A DNA stretch of 7,102 nt from Dechloromonas sp. (GCA_017302355.1 JAFLDQ010000173.1:1-7102); one strand, 5' to 3'. Positions 1 to 6,505 are shown, counted from the stretch's first letter. Numbers and translations: made by a program. The notes: generated from the sequence alone by a model not told the origin.

Positions 1-683
1 AAGCGCTTCGAGATCCCCATCGTGTACTGCATGCCGGCGTAGCCCGACGGGGCTTCGTAGGCGGGACGGGCGGGCGTCGCGTACTGCGGGGCGACCGAGT
101 AGTAGTAGGCGTTCTGGCGCTGGCTGCCGAACAACGGGCCGGCCAGCAGCCCGAGGTTCCAGCCCGGCATCCCCGGCAGATCGGTAATGTCGACGTTCAG
201 GGTGGGGCTGAATACCCAGCCGACATCTTGCGGACGGCCTTCGACGGTCAGCGCGGCGCGCAGGGGTAGCAGCAGCTTGAAAAAGCGGGCACGGTTTTCC
301 GAGCGCCACAGGGTCAGGTCGACCTGCGGGCCGATCTCGAAGGTCGCCTTGAGGTCCGGCATTCCCGCCCGCACCGGGATGTCATCGCTCCCCATCGGCG
401 GCGAAAGGGCCAGGCTCACCGTCATATCGATGCGGTCGGTGTCGAAGAAGCTGCCGCGGATGCCATGGCGGTCGGCCTTGAAGAAGTCGCCGTGGTACGT
501 GAAAAAGGGCACCGGCAGGATGAAGTTGTTGGTCTGGTCCGAACCGCGATAGGCGGGAAGGGTGAGGGCGGAAACCCCGGCGCCGATTTCCCACAACGGC
601 TTTTCCCCGGCCGCTCCGGCGTGACCGGCGGGCAGGGCGAGAGCGAGCAGCAGGCTGGCGCAACGCGCAAGGGAACGCTTCAT
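1..683 (-). CDS. MipA/OmpV-family outer-membrane protein, C-terminus cut by window edge
   Basis: Probable outer-membrane beta-barrel protein of the MipA/OmpV family. Some members are described as scaffolds for murein-synthesising complexes, others as surface proteins of unknown role. The first 227 residues are visible. A Sec signal peptide is clear: MKRS start, hydrophobic run at about residues 10-19, likely cleavage near residues 23-25 (HAGAAG). Family hallmarks follow: an AYRGSDQ segment (44-50), LPVPFFTYHGDFF (56-68), an RAGMPDL block (105-111), EIGPQ (116-120) and LPLRAALTV (139-147). Alternating aromatic and polar residues fit barrel strands. Members usually run about 250-280 residues, so only the last strands should be missing. 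The ATG overlaps the upstream chorismatase stop as ATGA, and a GGAG lies 8 nt before it (692-695), so translation is probably coupled. Family assignment is firm; the specific role here is unknown, though coupling to an aromatic-metabolite operon hints at a cell-envelope partner for its product. Confidence 0.88.
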   Translation of the reverse strand, partial: MKRSLARCASLLLALALPAGHAGAAGEKPLWEIGAGVSALTLPAYRGSDQTNNFILPVPFFTYHGDFFKADRHGIRGSFFDTDRIDMTVSLALSPPMGSDDIPVRAGMPDLKATFEIGPQVDLTLWRSENRARFFKLLLPLRAALTVEGRPQDVGWVFSPTLNVDITDLPGMPGWNLGLLAGPLFGSQRQNAYYYSVAPQYATPARPAYEAPSGYAGMQYTMGISKR

Positions 684-1708
684 CGGGTAGTCTCCAGATC
701 GCGTGAGGCCGTCGCCTCGATTTCGACCAGCAGGTCGGAACGGCAGATGTCGCCGCGGATGCAGACGGTCGGCGCGGCGGCGCCGAGCATCGGGTCCAGC
801 ACCTCGCGCACGGCGGCGAAATCGGTTGCGTGGCGCAGGTAGACCCGGCAAGCCAGGTCGTCGATCCGGTACGGGGCCGATCGCGCGCGCCGGTTCGCCT
901 CGGCGAGCACGGCGGTGACATTGGCCAGCGCTTCCCGCGTCTGGGCCGCGGCGTCGCCAGGATGCATCGTCCGGTGGCCGACAATGCTGGCGGTTCCCGA
1001 GACGAACAGGATTTCCTGCCGCGCCAGGCGGACCAGCGCGGCGCGCGAGAAGGTCGGGCTGCGTGGCCCGTATTCGGCCGGGTAGTCGTAGGCGCTGATC
1101 TGGCGCGGGTTCTCGATCGCCACGGCGGCCTCGCTGCCGGCCATGAAGGCGATGCGCAGCGGCCCCTCCGTCAGGCCGATGGCGCAGGCGGCGGGAACGT
1201 TCCCGGTCGCGCCCCGGCTATATTCGAGGAAGGCGTCCTGGCGGCCGATGTTGAACTGGCGATAGCGCTCCAGCCCGTGCGTCTCGAGGTTGATGTCGGC
1301 CAGGTAATTCCATACGCGCCACAGATTGGGCGACTGCTGGGCTTCGAGCAAGCGGAAGATGCGGCGATAGGCTTCCTGGCTCGCCGCCTGCAGCGGCGAA
1401 CACGCCGGCGATCCGGGAAAGTCGCTCTCCGCCACTTCGAGCACGCCGTAGAGCACCGGCCCGGCGCGGCGCCAGGCGATGTCGGCGAACCCGCCCGAGG
1501 AACAGGGCGTGGCGCAGCGCCAGATTTCGTGCAGATGGTCCGCCGTCGCGCCGATCAGCGGGGCCGGAATGAACTGCTGCGGCCATTCCGGGCCAGGGCC
1601 CACGCCCGGCGCGCCGATCCGGACGCCGCCGAGGATGCAGTCGGCGCGGCCGGCGATGGCCGACGGCAGATCGGCGTCGGTCAGGGAGGGAACAAAGCCG
1701 GGATTCAC
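680..1708 (-). CDS. Chorismatase-family protein (FkbO/Hyg5/XanB2 type), GTG start
   Basis: Probable cytoplasmic chorismatase, which cleaves pyruvate from chorismate to give a hydroxybenzoate or dihydroxycyclohexadiene carboxylate. With the GTG at 1708 the product has 342 residues, close to the usual length of about 330-345. Recognisable blocks are ILGGVRIG (25-32), WNYLADIN (133-140), RYRQFNIGRQDAF (148-160), GNVPAAC (169-175), NPRQISAYDYPAEYGPRSP (200-218), the signature SGTASIVGH (237-245), the following HPGDAAAQTREALANV (249-264), and a C-terminal CRSDLLVEIEA (322-332) with a candidate catalytic Glu at 329. The reading frame stays open upstream to 1969, but that part only shadows the halogenase gene. 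The GTG overlaps the halogenase stop as GTGA and has no evident Shine-Dalgarno, so it probably depends on translational coupling. Old annotations often call this family pteridine-dependent deoxygenase. In xanthomonadin loci the homologue XanB2 supplies 3- and 4-hydroxybenzoate. The family is secure; the exact product is not. Confidence 0.87.
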   Translation of the reverse strand: MNPGFVPSLTDADLPSAIAGRADCILGGVRIGAPGVGPGPEWPQQFIPAPLIGATADHLHEIWRCATPCSSGGFADIAWRRAGPVLYGVLEVAESDFPGSPACSPLQAASQEAYRRIFRLLEAQQSPNLWRVWNYLADINLETHGLERYRQFNIGRQDAFLEYSRGATGNVPAACAIGLTEGPLRIAFMAGSEAAVAIENPRQISAYDYPAEYGPRSPTFSRAALVRLARQEILFVSGTASIVGHRTMHPGDAAAQTREALANVTAVLAEANRRARSAPYRIDDLACRVYLRHATDFAAVREVLDPMLGAAAPTVCIRGDICRSDLLVEIEATASRDLETTR

Positions 1709-3045
1709 GAAGCGGAAGTGAGCGCCGGATCGTCGACCTGGCGGATGTTGAAGCGCCGCCGTTTCCAGCCCATGAAGGCGCGCTTCGGCTGGATGATGTT
1801 GGCGAAGTAGTAGAGGAATTTGAACGCGCGGATCGAGCGCCAGATCGGCGTCCTGCCGAAGATGTCGCCGGCGAGCACCGAAAGCAGAGCTTCCTTGACG
1901 CGGAAGATGTTCTTCGGATGCATGAAGAAATCGCGCATGATCGGGTTGGTGACCCGGTAGATGAACCACGAGAATTCCTTCGGCCCGTGCCGCATCAGCC
2001 GGTCGAAGCGCCGCAGCGCGGCGGCGGCCTCGGCCGGCCTGCTCAGGCAGGTGTCGATCGCCTCGGCGCCGATGACGCCGCTGTTCATCGCCAGCAGCAC
2101 GCCGGACGAGAACACCGGGTCGATGAAGGCATAGGCATCGCCGAGCAGCAGGTAGGTGGGGCCGTGATTGCGCTCCGAGACATACGAGAAATTGCCGGTC
2201 GCCTCGACTTCATTGACCAGCGTCGCCGTCTTCAGGCGTTCGGCCAGCGCCGGACACATGGCGATGCCGTCCATGAGGAACCGTTCGACGCTGCGCTTGC
2301 CGCGTGTCTTCATGAAATACGGCCAGGTCACCATGCCGATGCTGGTGACGCCGCCCTGCATCGGGATGAACCAGAACCAGCCATGCTCGAACCAGAAGAT
2401 GGTGATGTTGCCTTCGGCCTGCCCGTCGTGACGCCGGGCGCCCGCGAAGTGGCCGTAGATCGCCGAACTGTTGTGTTTCGGGTTGCGCTGCTTGATCTGG
2501 AAGCGATTGGCCAGGAAGGTGTCGCGGCCCGAGGCATCGACGACGAAGCGCGCCTGCCATTCCTGCTCGCGGCCGTCGTCGCGCCGGGCGCGAACCACGG
2601 CGCCGGCGTCATCCGGCAGAAAGTCGATGGCCCTGGCCCTGCACGATTCGTGAACCTCGACGCCTTTCTTCTCGGCGTTGCGGATCAGGATGGTGTCGAA
2701 TTCGGCGCGCTTGACCTGGTAGGCGTAGGGCATCGACTTGTCCCAGGCGTCGGCGAAATGGAAGGACTGCGTCATGTCGTGGTGCGGCGAGACGAATTCG
2801 GCAGCCCATTTCTCCATGCCGATCGCCTTCACATCGCCGGCGATGCCCATGCGTTCGAACAGCGGCAGGTTGGCCGGCAGCAGCGATTCGCCGATGTGGA
2901 AGCGCGGGTGGCGCGCCTTTTCGAGCAGGACGACCCGGTAGCCCCGTTCCGCCAGCATCGGCGCGACGGTGCACCCGGCGGGGCCGCCGCCGATGACCAG
3001 AACGTCGCATTCGCGTCGTTCGATGCCCTGTGCGTTCTTTTCCAT
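1705..3045 (-). CDS. Flavin-dependent halogenase-like FAD oxidoreductase
   Basis: Predicted 446-residue soluble FAD enzyme of the flavin-dependent halogenase superfamily, which uses FADH2, O2 and halide to halogenate aromatic or carrier-bound substrates. Visible motifs in order: Rossmann GGGPAG (19-24), HIGESLLP (50-57), GMEKWAAEF (76-84) with Lys79 aligned by eye to the HOX-binding lysine, PYAYQVKRAEFD (106-117), DASGR (170-174), the halogenase motif WxWxIP as WFWFIP (223-228), GDAYAFIDP (302-310), and the second motif FxxPxxSxG at F307-P310-S313-G315. Both diagnostic motifs argue against a plain monooxygenase or geranylgeranyl-reductase relative. It is shorter than tryptophan halogenases (about 530) and resembles the phenol/pyrrole (CndH/CmlS/PltA-like) branch. 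The ATG at 3045 puts the FAD motif close to the N-terminus and has a weak AGG 9 nt upstream; an in-frame extension to 3126 is possible but lacks family-like sequence. Its stop overlaps the chorismatase start. Substrate and halide are unknown; a hydroxybenzoate-derived aryl group is the contextual guess. Confidence 0.85.
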   Translation of the reverse strand: MEKNAQGIERRECDVLVIGGGPAGCTVAPMLAERGYRVVLLEKARHPRFHIGESLLPANLPLFERMGIAGDVKAIGMEKWAAEFVSPHHDMTQSFHFADAWDKSMPYAYQVKRAEFDTILIRNAEKKGVEVHESCRARAIDFLPDDAGAVVRARRDDGREQEWQARFVVDASGRDTFLANRFQIKQRNPKHNSSAIYGHFAGARRHDGQAEGNITIFWFEHGWFWFIPMQGGVTSIGMVTWPYFMKTRGKRSVERFLMDGIAMCPALAERLKTATLVNEVEATGNFSYVSERNHGPTYLLLGDAYAFIDPVFSSGVLLAMNSGVIGAEAIDTCLSRPAEAAAALRRFDRLMRHGPKEFSWFIYRVTNPIMRDFFMHPKNIFRVKEALLSVLAGDIFGRTPIWRSIRAFKFLYYFANIIQPKRAFMGWKRRRFNIRQVDDPALTSAS

Positions 3046-3218
3046 GAGTTCGCGCCTGTCACCTTCCCGTGGCTGCCAGCAGCCGGTTGCCGCCGTCCGG
3101 CCCGGCATCGGACTCCCTGCAGCCATCCACCCCTGCCGGCCGCAGTGCTGCGGTCAACGGCGAAAAACGGGCAAGAATGCCTGACTCCAGCCATTCCAAT
3201 CCCGCGCCCCGACCGAAA

Positions 3219-3224
3219 ATTATA
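3219..3224 (-). promoter_or_regulatory. Candidate -10 element upstream of the halogenase operon
   Basis: The minus strand reads TATAAT here, overlapping the TAA stop of the radical SAM gene, in an AT-rich island (3216-3227) within otherwise GC-rich DNA. Transcription would begin near 3213 and give a leader of about 170 nt before the halogenase ATG. No good -35 sits 16-18 nt upstream (CAGGTG or neighbouring hexamers), and there is no TG extension, so any promoter would be weak or activator-dependent. The match to the consensus is observed; its function is inferred. Confidence 0.3.
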
Positions 3225-4851
3225 CTACTGCCGGCGAGGCGCACCTGTGTTCCCCGACCTGCGGAACGACGGATTTCATGACTTCCCGTCGCGAGAGCCG
3301 GACCGGCGACATCGAGACGATGTTGTCTACCTGCAATTCCGGGCTGAGGAAGGGTTTCAGGCCGACCGGCTGACGCGGATGCAGTTTGAATTCCCGTCTG
3401 GCATTTTCCAGCTGTTCCTTGTTGGCGCTGAAGTAGCGGGCGGCGGCGATGGTTTCCGGCAGGTGCCTGACGACGTGCCACAGGCTCCAGCGATGCGCCC
3501 ACAGCCGTCTGGCGAAGCGCCGGCGGTACCCCTTGCTGTCGTAGAAGCGCCGGACGTGCCAGTTGTACAGCGCGTCCATCTCCTCGCGCGACTTGAAACC
3601 GTGCGGCAAGAAGACGAAGTTCAGGCAGTTCATCAGTCGCCAATCCTCGATCGTCTCGCCGGAAACGCCCGAGACGCACTCGTCCCAGATCGGCGCCCCG
3701 TGCAGCGGGCTGAACTTGGTCATGTTCATTTCGTCGAGGTCGAGCGACAGGATGAAATCGCTGGTGGTCCTGACCGTTTCCGGCGTCTCGCCGGGCATGC
3801 CGAAGATGAACAGGCCCTTGGCGCGCATGCCGGCGGCGTGGATCTGGCGCACCGTGTCGCGCACGGCGTCGAGCGTGACGCCGGCCTTGTGGCGTTCCAT
3901 CATGCCCGGATCGGCCGATTCGATGCCCATCGACACCATCAGGGCGCCGGCTTTCTTCAACTTGTGCAGCATCTCGTCGGAGGTGTGGCCGGTGCGGATC
4001 GCGCAGTTCCACTGCACGCCGAGCGGCTTTTCGATCAACAGGTCGCAGAGGTCCATGACCCGCTGCTTTTTGGCCGTGAACAGGTCGTCGTACATGTTGA
4101 TGTGATACACCCCGAAGCGGTCGCGCAGGTACTTCATGTGATCGTAGGTGTATTGCGCCGAATTGGTCTTGTACAGGCGCTCGAAAACGGTGCGGTCGCA
4201 GAACGAGCAGGTGTAGGGGCAGCCGCGCGAGGTGATCATCGTCGCCCCGTGACGCTTTTCGTAGGCGAACAGCGGCAGGTGGTAGGCGTGCGGGAAACCG
4301 GCCAGCTTCTCGTAGGCGGGGAAGGGCAGTTCGTCGAGATCGACAATGCGGTCGCGGCGCGGGTTGATGCGGATACCGCCGCATTCGTCGCGCCAGATCA
4401 GGTTGCCGATTTCCCGGAGCGGCTTGCCGTCGGCGAGATCGAGCATCGCGCCCTCGCCCTCGCCGATGATCAGGCAATCGATTTCCGGAAAATGTTCGAG
4501 GATGGGCGCCCCGAGCGACGAGACATGGACGTTGCCGAAGACGATCCTGATCCCGGGCCGGCGCTCGCGGATGTAGGTGGCGATCTCGAAGGCATCCATG
4601 AAGCCCGAGGTGGTCGCCGAGAAGCCGACCATTTCCGGATCGGTCGCCAGCACGATCTCGGCATTCTCGGCGATGGCCGGCGGCGCATGAGGGCCGAGGC
4701 AGTCGTGCAGTTGCACGCGGTGGCCGAACCTTTCCAGCCAGGAAGCGAGCTGCATGATGCCGATCGGCGCCATGCGGTTGGCCAGCACCGAGAAATCGGG
4801 CTGGCCGGGGACGAAATTGAAGCCCGCCGGGTGAACCAGGGTGACGCGCAC
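3220..4851 (-). CDS. B12-binding domain radical SAM enzyme
   Basis: Predicted cytoplasmic enzyme of 543 residues in the cobalamin-binding (class B-like) radical SAM group, whose members methylate unactivated carbons or rearrange or cyclise substrates. The N-terminal cobalamin-binding fold spans about residues 1-140 and includes GFSATTSGFMDA (76-87), GNVHVSSLGAPILEHFPEID (106-125) and the family GEGE (130-133). The radical SAM core follows (about 200-400): CPYTCSFC gives Cys211, Cys215 and Cys218 for the [4Fe-4S] cluster, with MGIESADPG (308-316) and FIFGMPGET (348-356) as SAM-site motifs. A C-terminal region of about 140 residues, rich in Arg and aromatics, has no motif I recognise. The start is GTG, supported by a strong GGAGG 5 nt upstream. 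It lies 174 bp upstream of the halogenase operon in the same orientation. Superfamily is certain. Substrate is unknown, and distant relatives include BchE- and hopanoid-type enzymes, so function cannot be set from sequence alone. Confidence 0.92.
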   Translation of the reverse strand: MRVTLVHPAGFNFVPGQPDFSVLANRMAPIGIMQLASWLERFGHRVQLHDCLGPHAPPAIAENAEIVLATDPEMVGFSATTSGFMDAFEIATYIRERRPGIRIVFGNVHVSSLGAPILEHFPEIDCLIIGEGEGAMLDLADGKPLREIGNLIWRDECGGIRINPRRDRIVDLDELPFPAYEKLAGFPHAYHLPLFAYEKRHGATMITSRGCPYTCSFCDRTVFERLYKTNSAQYTYDHMKYLRDRFGVYHINMYDDLFTAKKQRVMDLCDLLIEKPLGVQWNCAIRTGHTSDEMLHKLKKAGALMVSMGIESADPGMMERHKAGVTLDAVRDTVRQIHAAGMRAKGLFIFGMPGETPETVRTTSDFILSLDLDEMNMTKFSPLHGAPIWDECVSGVSGETIEDWRLMNCLNFVFLPHGFKSREEMDALYNWHVRRFYDSKGYRRRFARRLWAHRWSLWHVVRHLPETIAAARYFSANKEQLENARREFKLHPRQPVGLKPFLSPELQVDNIVSMSPVRLSRREVMKSVVPQVGEHRCASPAVV

Positions 4852-4856
4852 GATTA

Positions 4857-4865
4857 CCTCCCTCC
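4857..4865 (-). promoter_or_regulatory. Strong RBS deciding the radical SAM GTG start
   Basis: The minus strand carries two overlapping GGAGG copies (GGAGGGAGG), 5 and 9 nt before the GTG at 4851. This is one of the two best Shine-Dalgarno matches in the window and fixes a non-ATG start. Confidence 0.8.
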
Positions 4866-4884
4866 GCCTACCGGATCAGCCAAC

Positions 4885-4903
4885 TCCCCGGGCAAGCCGG
4901 GGA
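4885..4903. repeat. Short GC-rich inverted repeat upstream of radical SAM gene
   Basis: A perfect 7-bp stem (TCCCCGG at 4885-4891, CCGGGGA at 4897-4903) encloses a 5-nt loop. It lies about 20 nt upstream of the radical SAM ribosome binding site. No T-run follows on either strand, so it is not a standard intrinsic terminator. It may act as a leader RNA hairpin or, with the neighbouring larger repeat, as a stem-loop marking the 3' end of the gene upstream. Confidence 0.5.
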
Positions 4904-4917
4904 ATAGCCGGGCCCGC

Positions 4918-4962
4918 CCGGCCGATCCTGGGCGTGGCCAACCCGCCCGGATGATCGGCCGG
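4918..4962. repeat. Nested inverted repeat in the HlyC/CorC to radical SAM gap
   Basis: A perfect 10-bp outer stem (CCGGCCGATC at 4918-4927, GATCGGCCGG at 4953-4962) encloses a 5-bp inner stem (GGGCG at 4930-4934, CGCCC at 4944-4948) with a 9-nt loop. It begins 32 nt downstream of the HlyC/CorC stop codon. It could be a transcript-end hairpin (terminator without U-tract, or an exonuclease barrier) or a DNA-binding dyad. The structure is visible; the role is inferred. Confidence 0.6.
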
Positions 4963-4993
4963 TTGGCGCCGCGCCCCGGTGGCCAGGCAGCAG

Positions 4994-6406
4994 TCAATCC
5001 GGGTGCGCCGGCGAATCCGGATCGGACAGGACGATTGCACCGCTGTCGTTGACCGCGACATCCTCGAAGCGCACCTTGGTGATGCGGTGATGGTCCATTT
5101 CGAGAATCACCATCCTTGCGGAATGAATATCGACGGTCTCGCCGACCTCGGGAACACGCCCGAGGATGTGGTAGATCAGGCCGGCGAGGGTCACATAGTC
5201 GCCATTCGCCTCGAAGGGATAGCCGATGATCGGCCCGAGTTCGCTGACCCGCATCGAGGCGTCGATCTCGTACTGGCTGCCTTCGAGTTTCTTCACCTGG
5301 CGCGCCTGGTGCGAAAACTCGTCGCCGTAATCGCCGACTATCTCCTCGAGGATGTCCTCGAGCGAGATCAGTCCCTCGGTGCCGCCGTATTCATCGATGA
5401 CGATGGCGATCTGCTGGCGTGTCTTCTTGAACTGCTTGAGCATCTCGCTGATCAGCTTGCTGTCCGGAACGACCAGGGGCGGCTTGGCAAACTGGGAGAC
5501 CGGGCGGCGGCTGACCTGCTCGAGGGTCTCGCCGGTGCTCTCCGCCATGACGCTGAGCAGCTCCTTGATCGAGACGATGCCGACGATCTGGTCGATGGTC
5601 TGACCATAGACCGGGAAACGCGCGTGCGGCACATCGCGGAACAGGCGCAGCGCGTCCGCCAGCGATGCGTCCTTCGACAGCGCCAGGATCTCGGTGCGCG
5701 GCACCATCGCTTCGCGCACGGTGTGCTCGTCGAGGTTGAAGACGCCCTGGATCATCTGCGTTTCCTCGGGGGCGAGGACGCCGTCCTTCTCGCTGGCGGT
5801 AAGCACCATGCGGATCTCCTCGACCGACATGGTGAAATGTCCCTCGCCCTCGTGCGCGAGGTCACGTTGCCCGAAGATCCAGAGCAGGCCGTTGGAGGCC
5901 AGCTTCATGAAATAGATCAGCGGCTTGAAGACGATGTACATCCAGTTGACGATCCAGGCGACGGCCATGCTGATCGCTTCCGCCTTGTGGAAGGCGAGGA
6001 CCTTGGGCGCCAGCTCGCCGGCGACGACGTGCAGGAAGGAGATGACGACGAAGGCGAAGGCGTAGGACGCGGTATGGGCGGCCCGGACCAGGGCCTCGCT
6101 GTCGCCGAACATGGCGAAGAGCGCAACGAAGGAGGCGTCGGTCAGGTTGCTGATCGTTTCCATGCCGATGGCGCCGAGGCCGAGCGAGACCAGCGTGATG
6201 CCGACCTGGGTGACCGAATAGAAGCGCTCGGGTTCGTTGTGCAGCATCTCGACGGTCTTCGCCGACTTGTTGCCCATGTCGGCCATCTGCTTGATCTTGC
6301 TCCGCCGCGCCGAGGAAATCGCGATCTCCGAACCGACGAAGAAGGCGTTTCCCGCGACGAACAGAAGGATGAGCCCAAGGTTGACCCACAGCGTTAAGGA
6401 TTCCAT
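4994..6406 (-). CDS. HlyC/CorC-family (DUF21-CBS-CorC) inner-membrane protein
   Basis: Predicted 470-residue inner-membrane protein of the HlyC/CorC (CNNM-like) family, variously linked to Mg2+/Co2+ or polyamine efflux and often mis-annotated as hemolysin. The N-terminal DUF21 domain (about 1-180) shows hydrophobic segments near 6-27, 66-82, 112-132 and 147-168, plus the family motifs SEIAISSARRSKI (26-38) and AGELAPKVLA (129-138). A cytosolic CBS pair follows (about 230-360): MVPRTEILAL (234-243), FPVYGQTIDQIVGIVSIKEL (264-283), and IDEYGGTEGLISLEDILEEI (337-356). The CorC_HlyC domain occupies about 375-450. The frame stays open to 6580, but the ATG at 6406 has a GGAGG 7 nt upstream and lies downstream of the predicted promoter. 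Length matches the longer YtfL-like members of the family rather than the short CorC type, which lacks DUF21. A paralogue lies immediately upstream. The transported substrate cannot be read from the sequence. Confidence 0.93.
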   Translation of the reverse strand: MESLTLWVNLGLILLFVAGNAFFVGSEIAISSARRSKIKQMADMGNKSAKTVEMLHNEPERFYSVTQVGITLVSLGLGAIGMETISNLTDASFVALFAMFGDSEALVRAAHTASYAFAFVVISFLHVVAGELAPKVLAFHKAEAISMAVAWIVNWMYIVFKPLIYFMKLASNGLLWIFGQRDLAHEGEGHFTMSVEEIRMVLTASEKDGVLAPEETQMIQGVFNLDEHTVREAMVPRTEILALSKDASLADALRLFRDVPHARFPVYGQTIDQIVGIVSIKELLSVMAESTGETLEQVSRRPVSQFAKPPLVVPDSKLISEMLKQFKKTRQQIAIVIDEYGGTEGLISLEDILEEIVGDYGDEFSHQARQVKKLEGSQYEIDASMRVSELGPIIGYPFEANGDYVTLAGLIYHILGRVPEVGETVDIHSARMVILEMDHHRITKVRFEDVAVNDSGAIVLSDPDSPAHPD

Positions 6407-6433
6407 CTTTTCCCCTCCATTTGCTTGTTCTCG

Positions 6434-6470
6434 GTCAGCGCGCCGGACGCTGCGGGCGGCGGGTGCTGAC
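6434..6470 (-). repeat. Leader dyad upstream of the HlyC/CorC gene
   Basis: A 6-bp inverted repeat (GTCAGC at 6434-6439, GCTGAC at 6465-6470) lies within the predicted 5' leader of about 93 nt. Three further inner pairs are possible (GCC at 6442-6444 with GGC at 6458-6460). It ends about 28 nt before the start codon. It could be a regulatory hairpin, but such repeats are common in GC-rich DNA. Confidence 0.25.
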
Positions 6471-6505
6471 GGGCGGCGCTCGGGAATCCGGAGCCGCGGC
6501 GGACG

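Noticed and set aside
830..1810. A 326-codon plus-strand open frame over the chorismatase
   Set aside because: It lies opposite a well-conserved gene and its translation is Arg/Ala/Gly-rich without domain features.
1709..1969. N-terminal extension of the chorismatase frame
   Set aside because: This part overlaps the halogenase coding sequence in another frame and has no family-like sequence; the GTG at 1708 gives the expected length.
3046..3126. In-frame 27-residue extension of the halogenase
   Set aside because: It adds Arg/Gly-rich sequence before the FAD motif, unlike the short N-termini of the family; the ATG at 3045 is better placed, although its Shine-Dalgarno is weak.
3140..3153. Dyad CCGCAGTGCTGCGG as an operator
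   Set aside because: Six-bp dyads of this kind are frequent in GC-rich DNA and nothing else supports regulator binding; a similar short dyad lies at 3071-3084.
3129..3157. TTGACC on the minus strand as a -35 for the halogenase operon
   Set aside because: The position 17-18 nt downstream reads AGGGGT or GGGGTG, which is not a -10 element.
3059..4477. A 472-codon minus-strand frame overlapping the radical SAM gene
   Set aside because: It is an alternate frame of the radical SAM gene, rich in Arg, Pro and Ala with no motif, and the radical SAM frame carries the conserved cysteines.
1918..5052. A 1044-codon plus-strand open frame across the halogenase and radical SAM genes
   Set aside because: It is in exact antisense codon register with both minus-strand genes, so it stays open only because they rarely use TTA, CTA and TCA. 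Its translation has no recognisable domain, while the minus strand encodes intact families.
4979..6397. A 472-codon plus-strand open frame opposite the HlyC/CorC gene
   Set aside because: It is also codon-register antisense of a clear family protein, with Asp/His/Leu-rich low-information sequence typical of such shadows.
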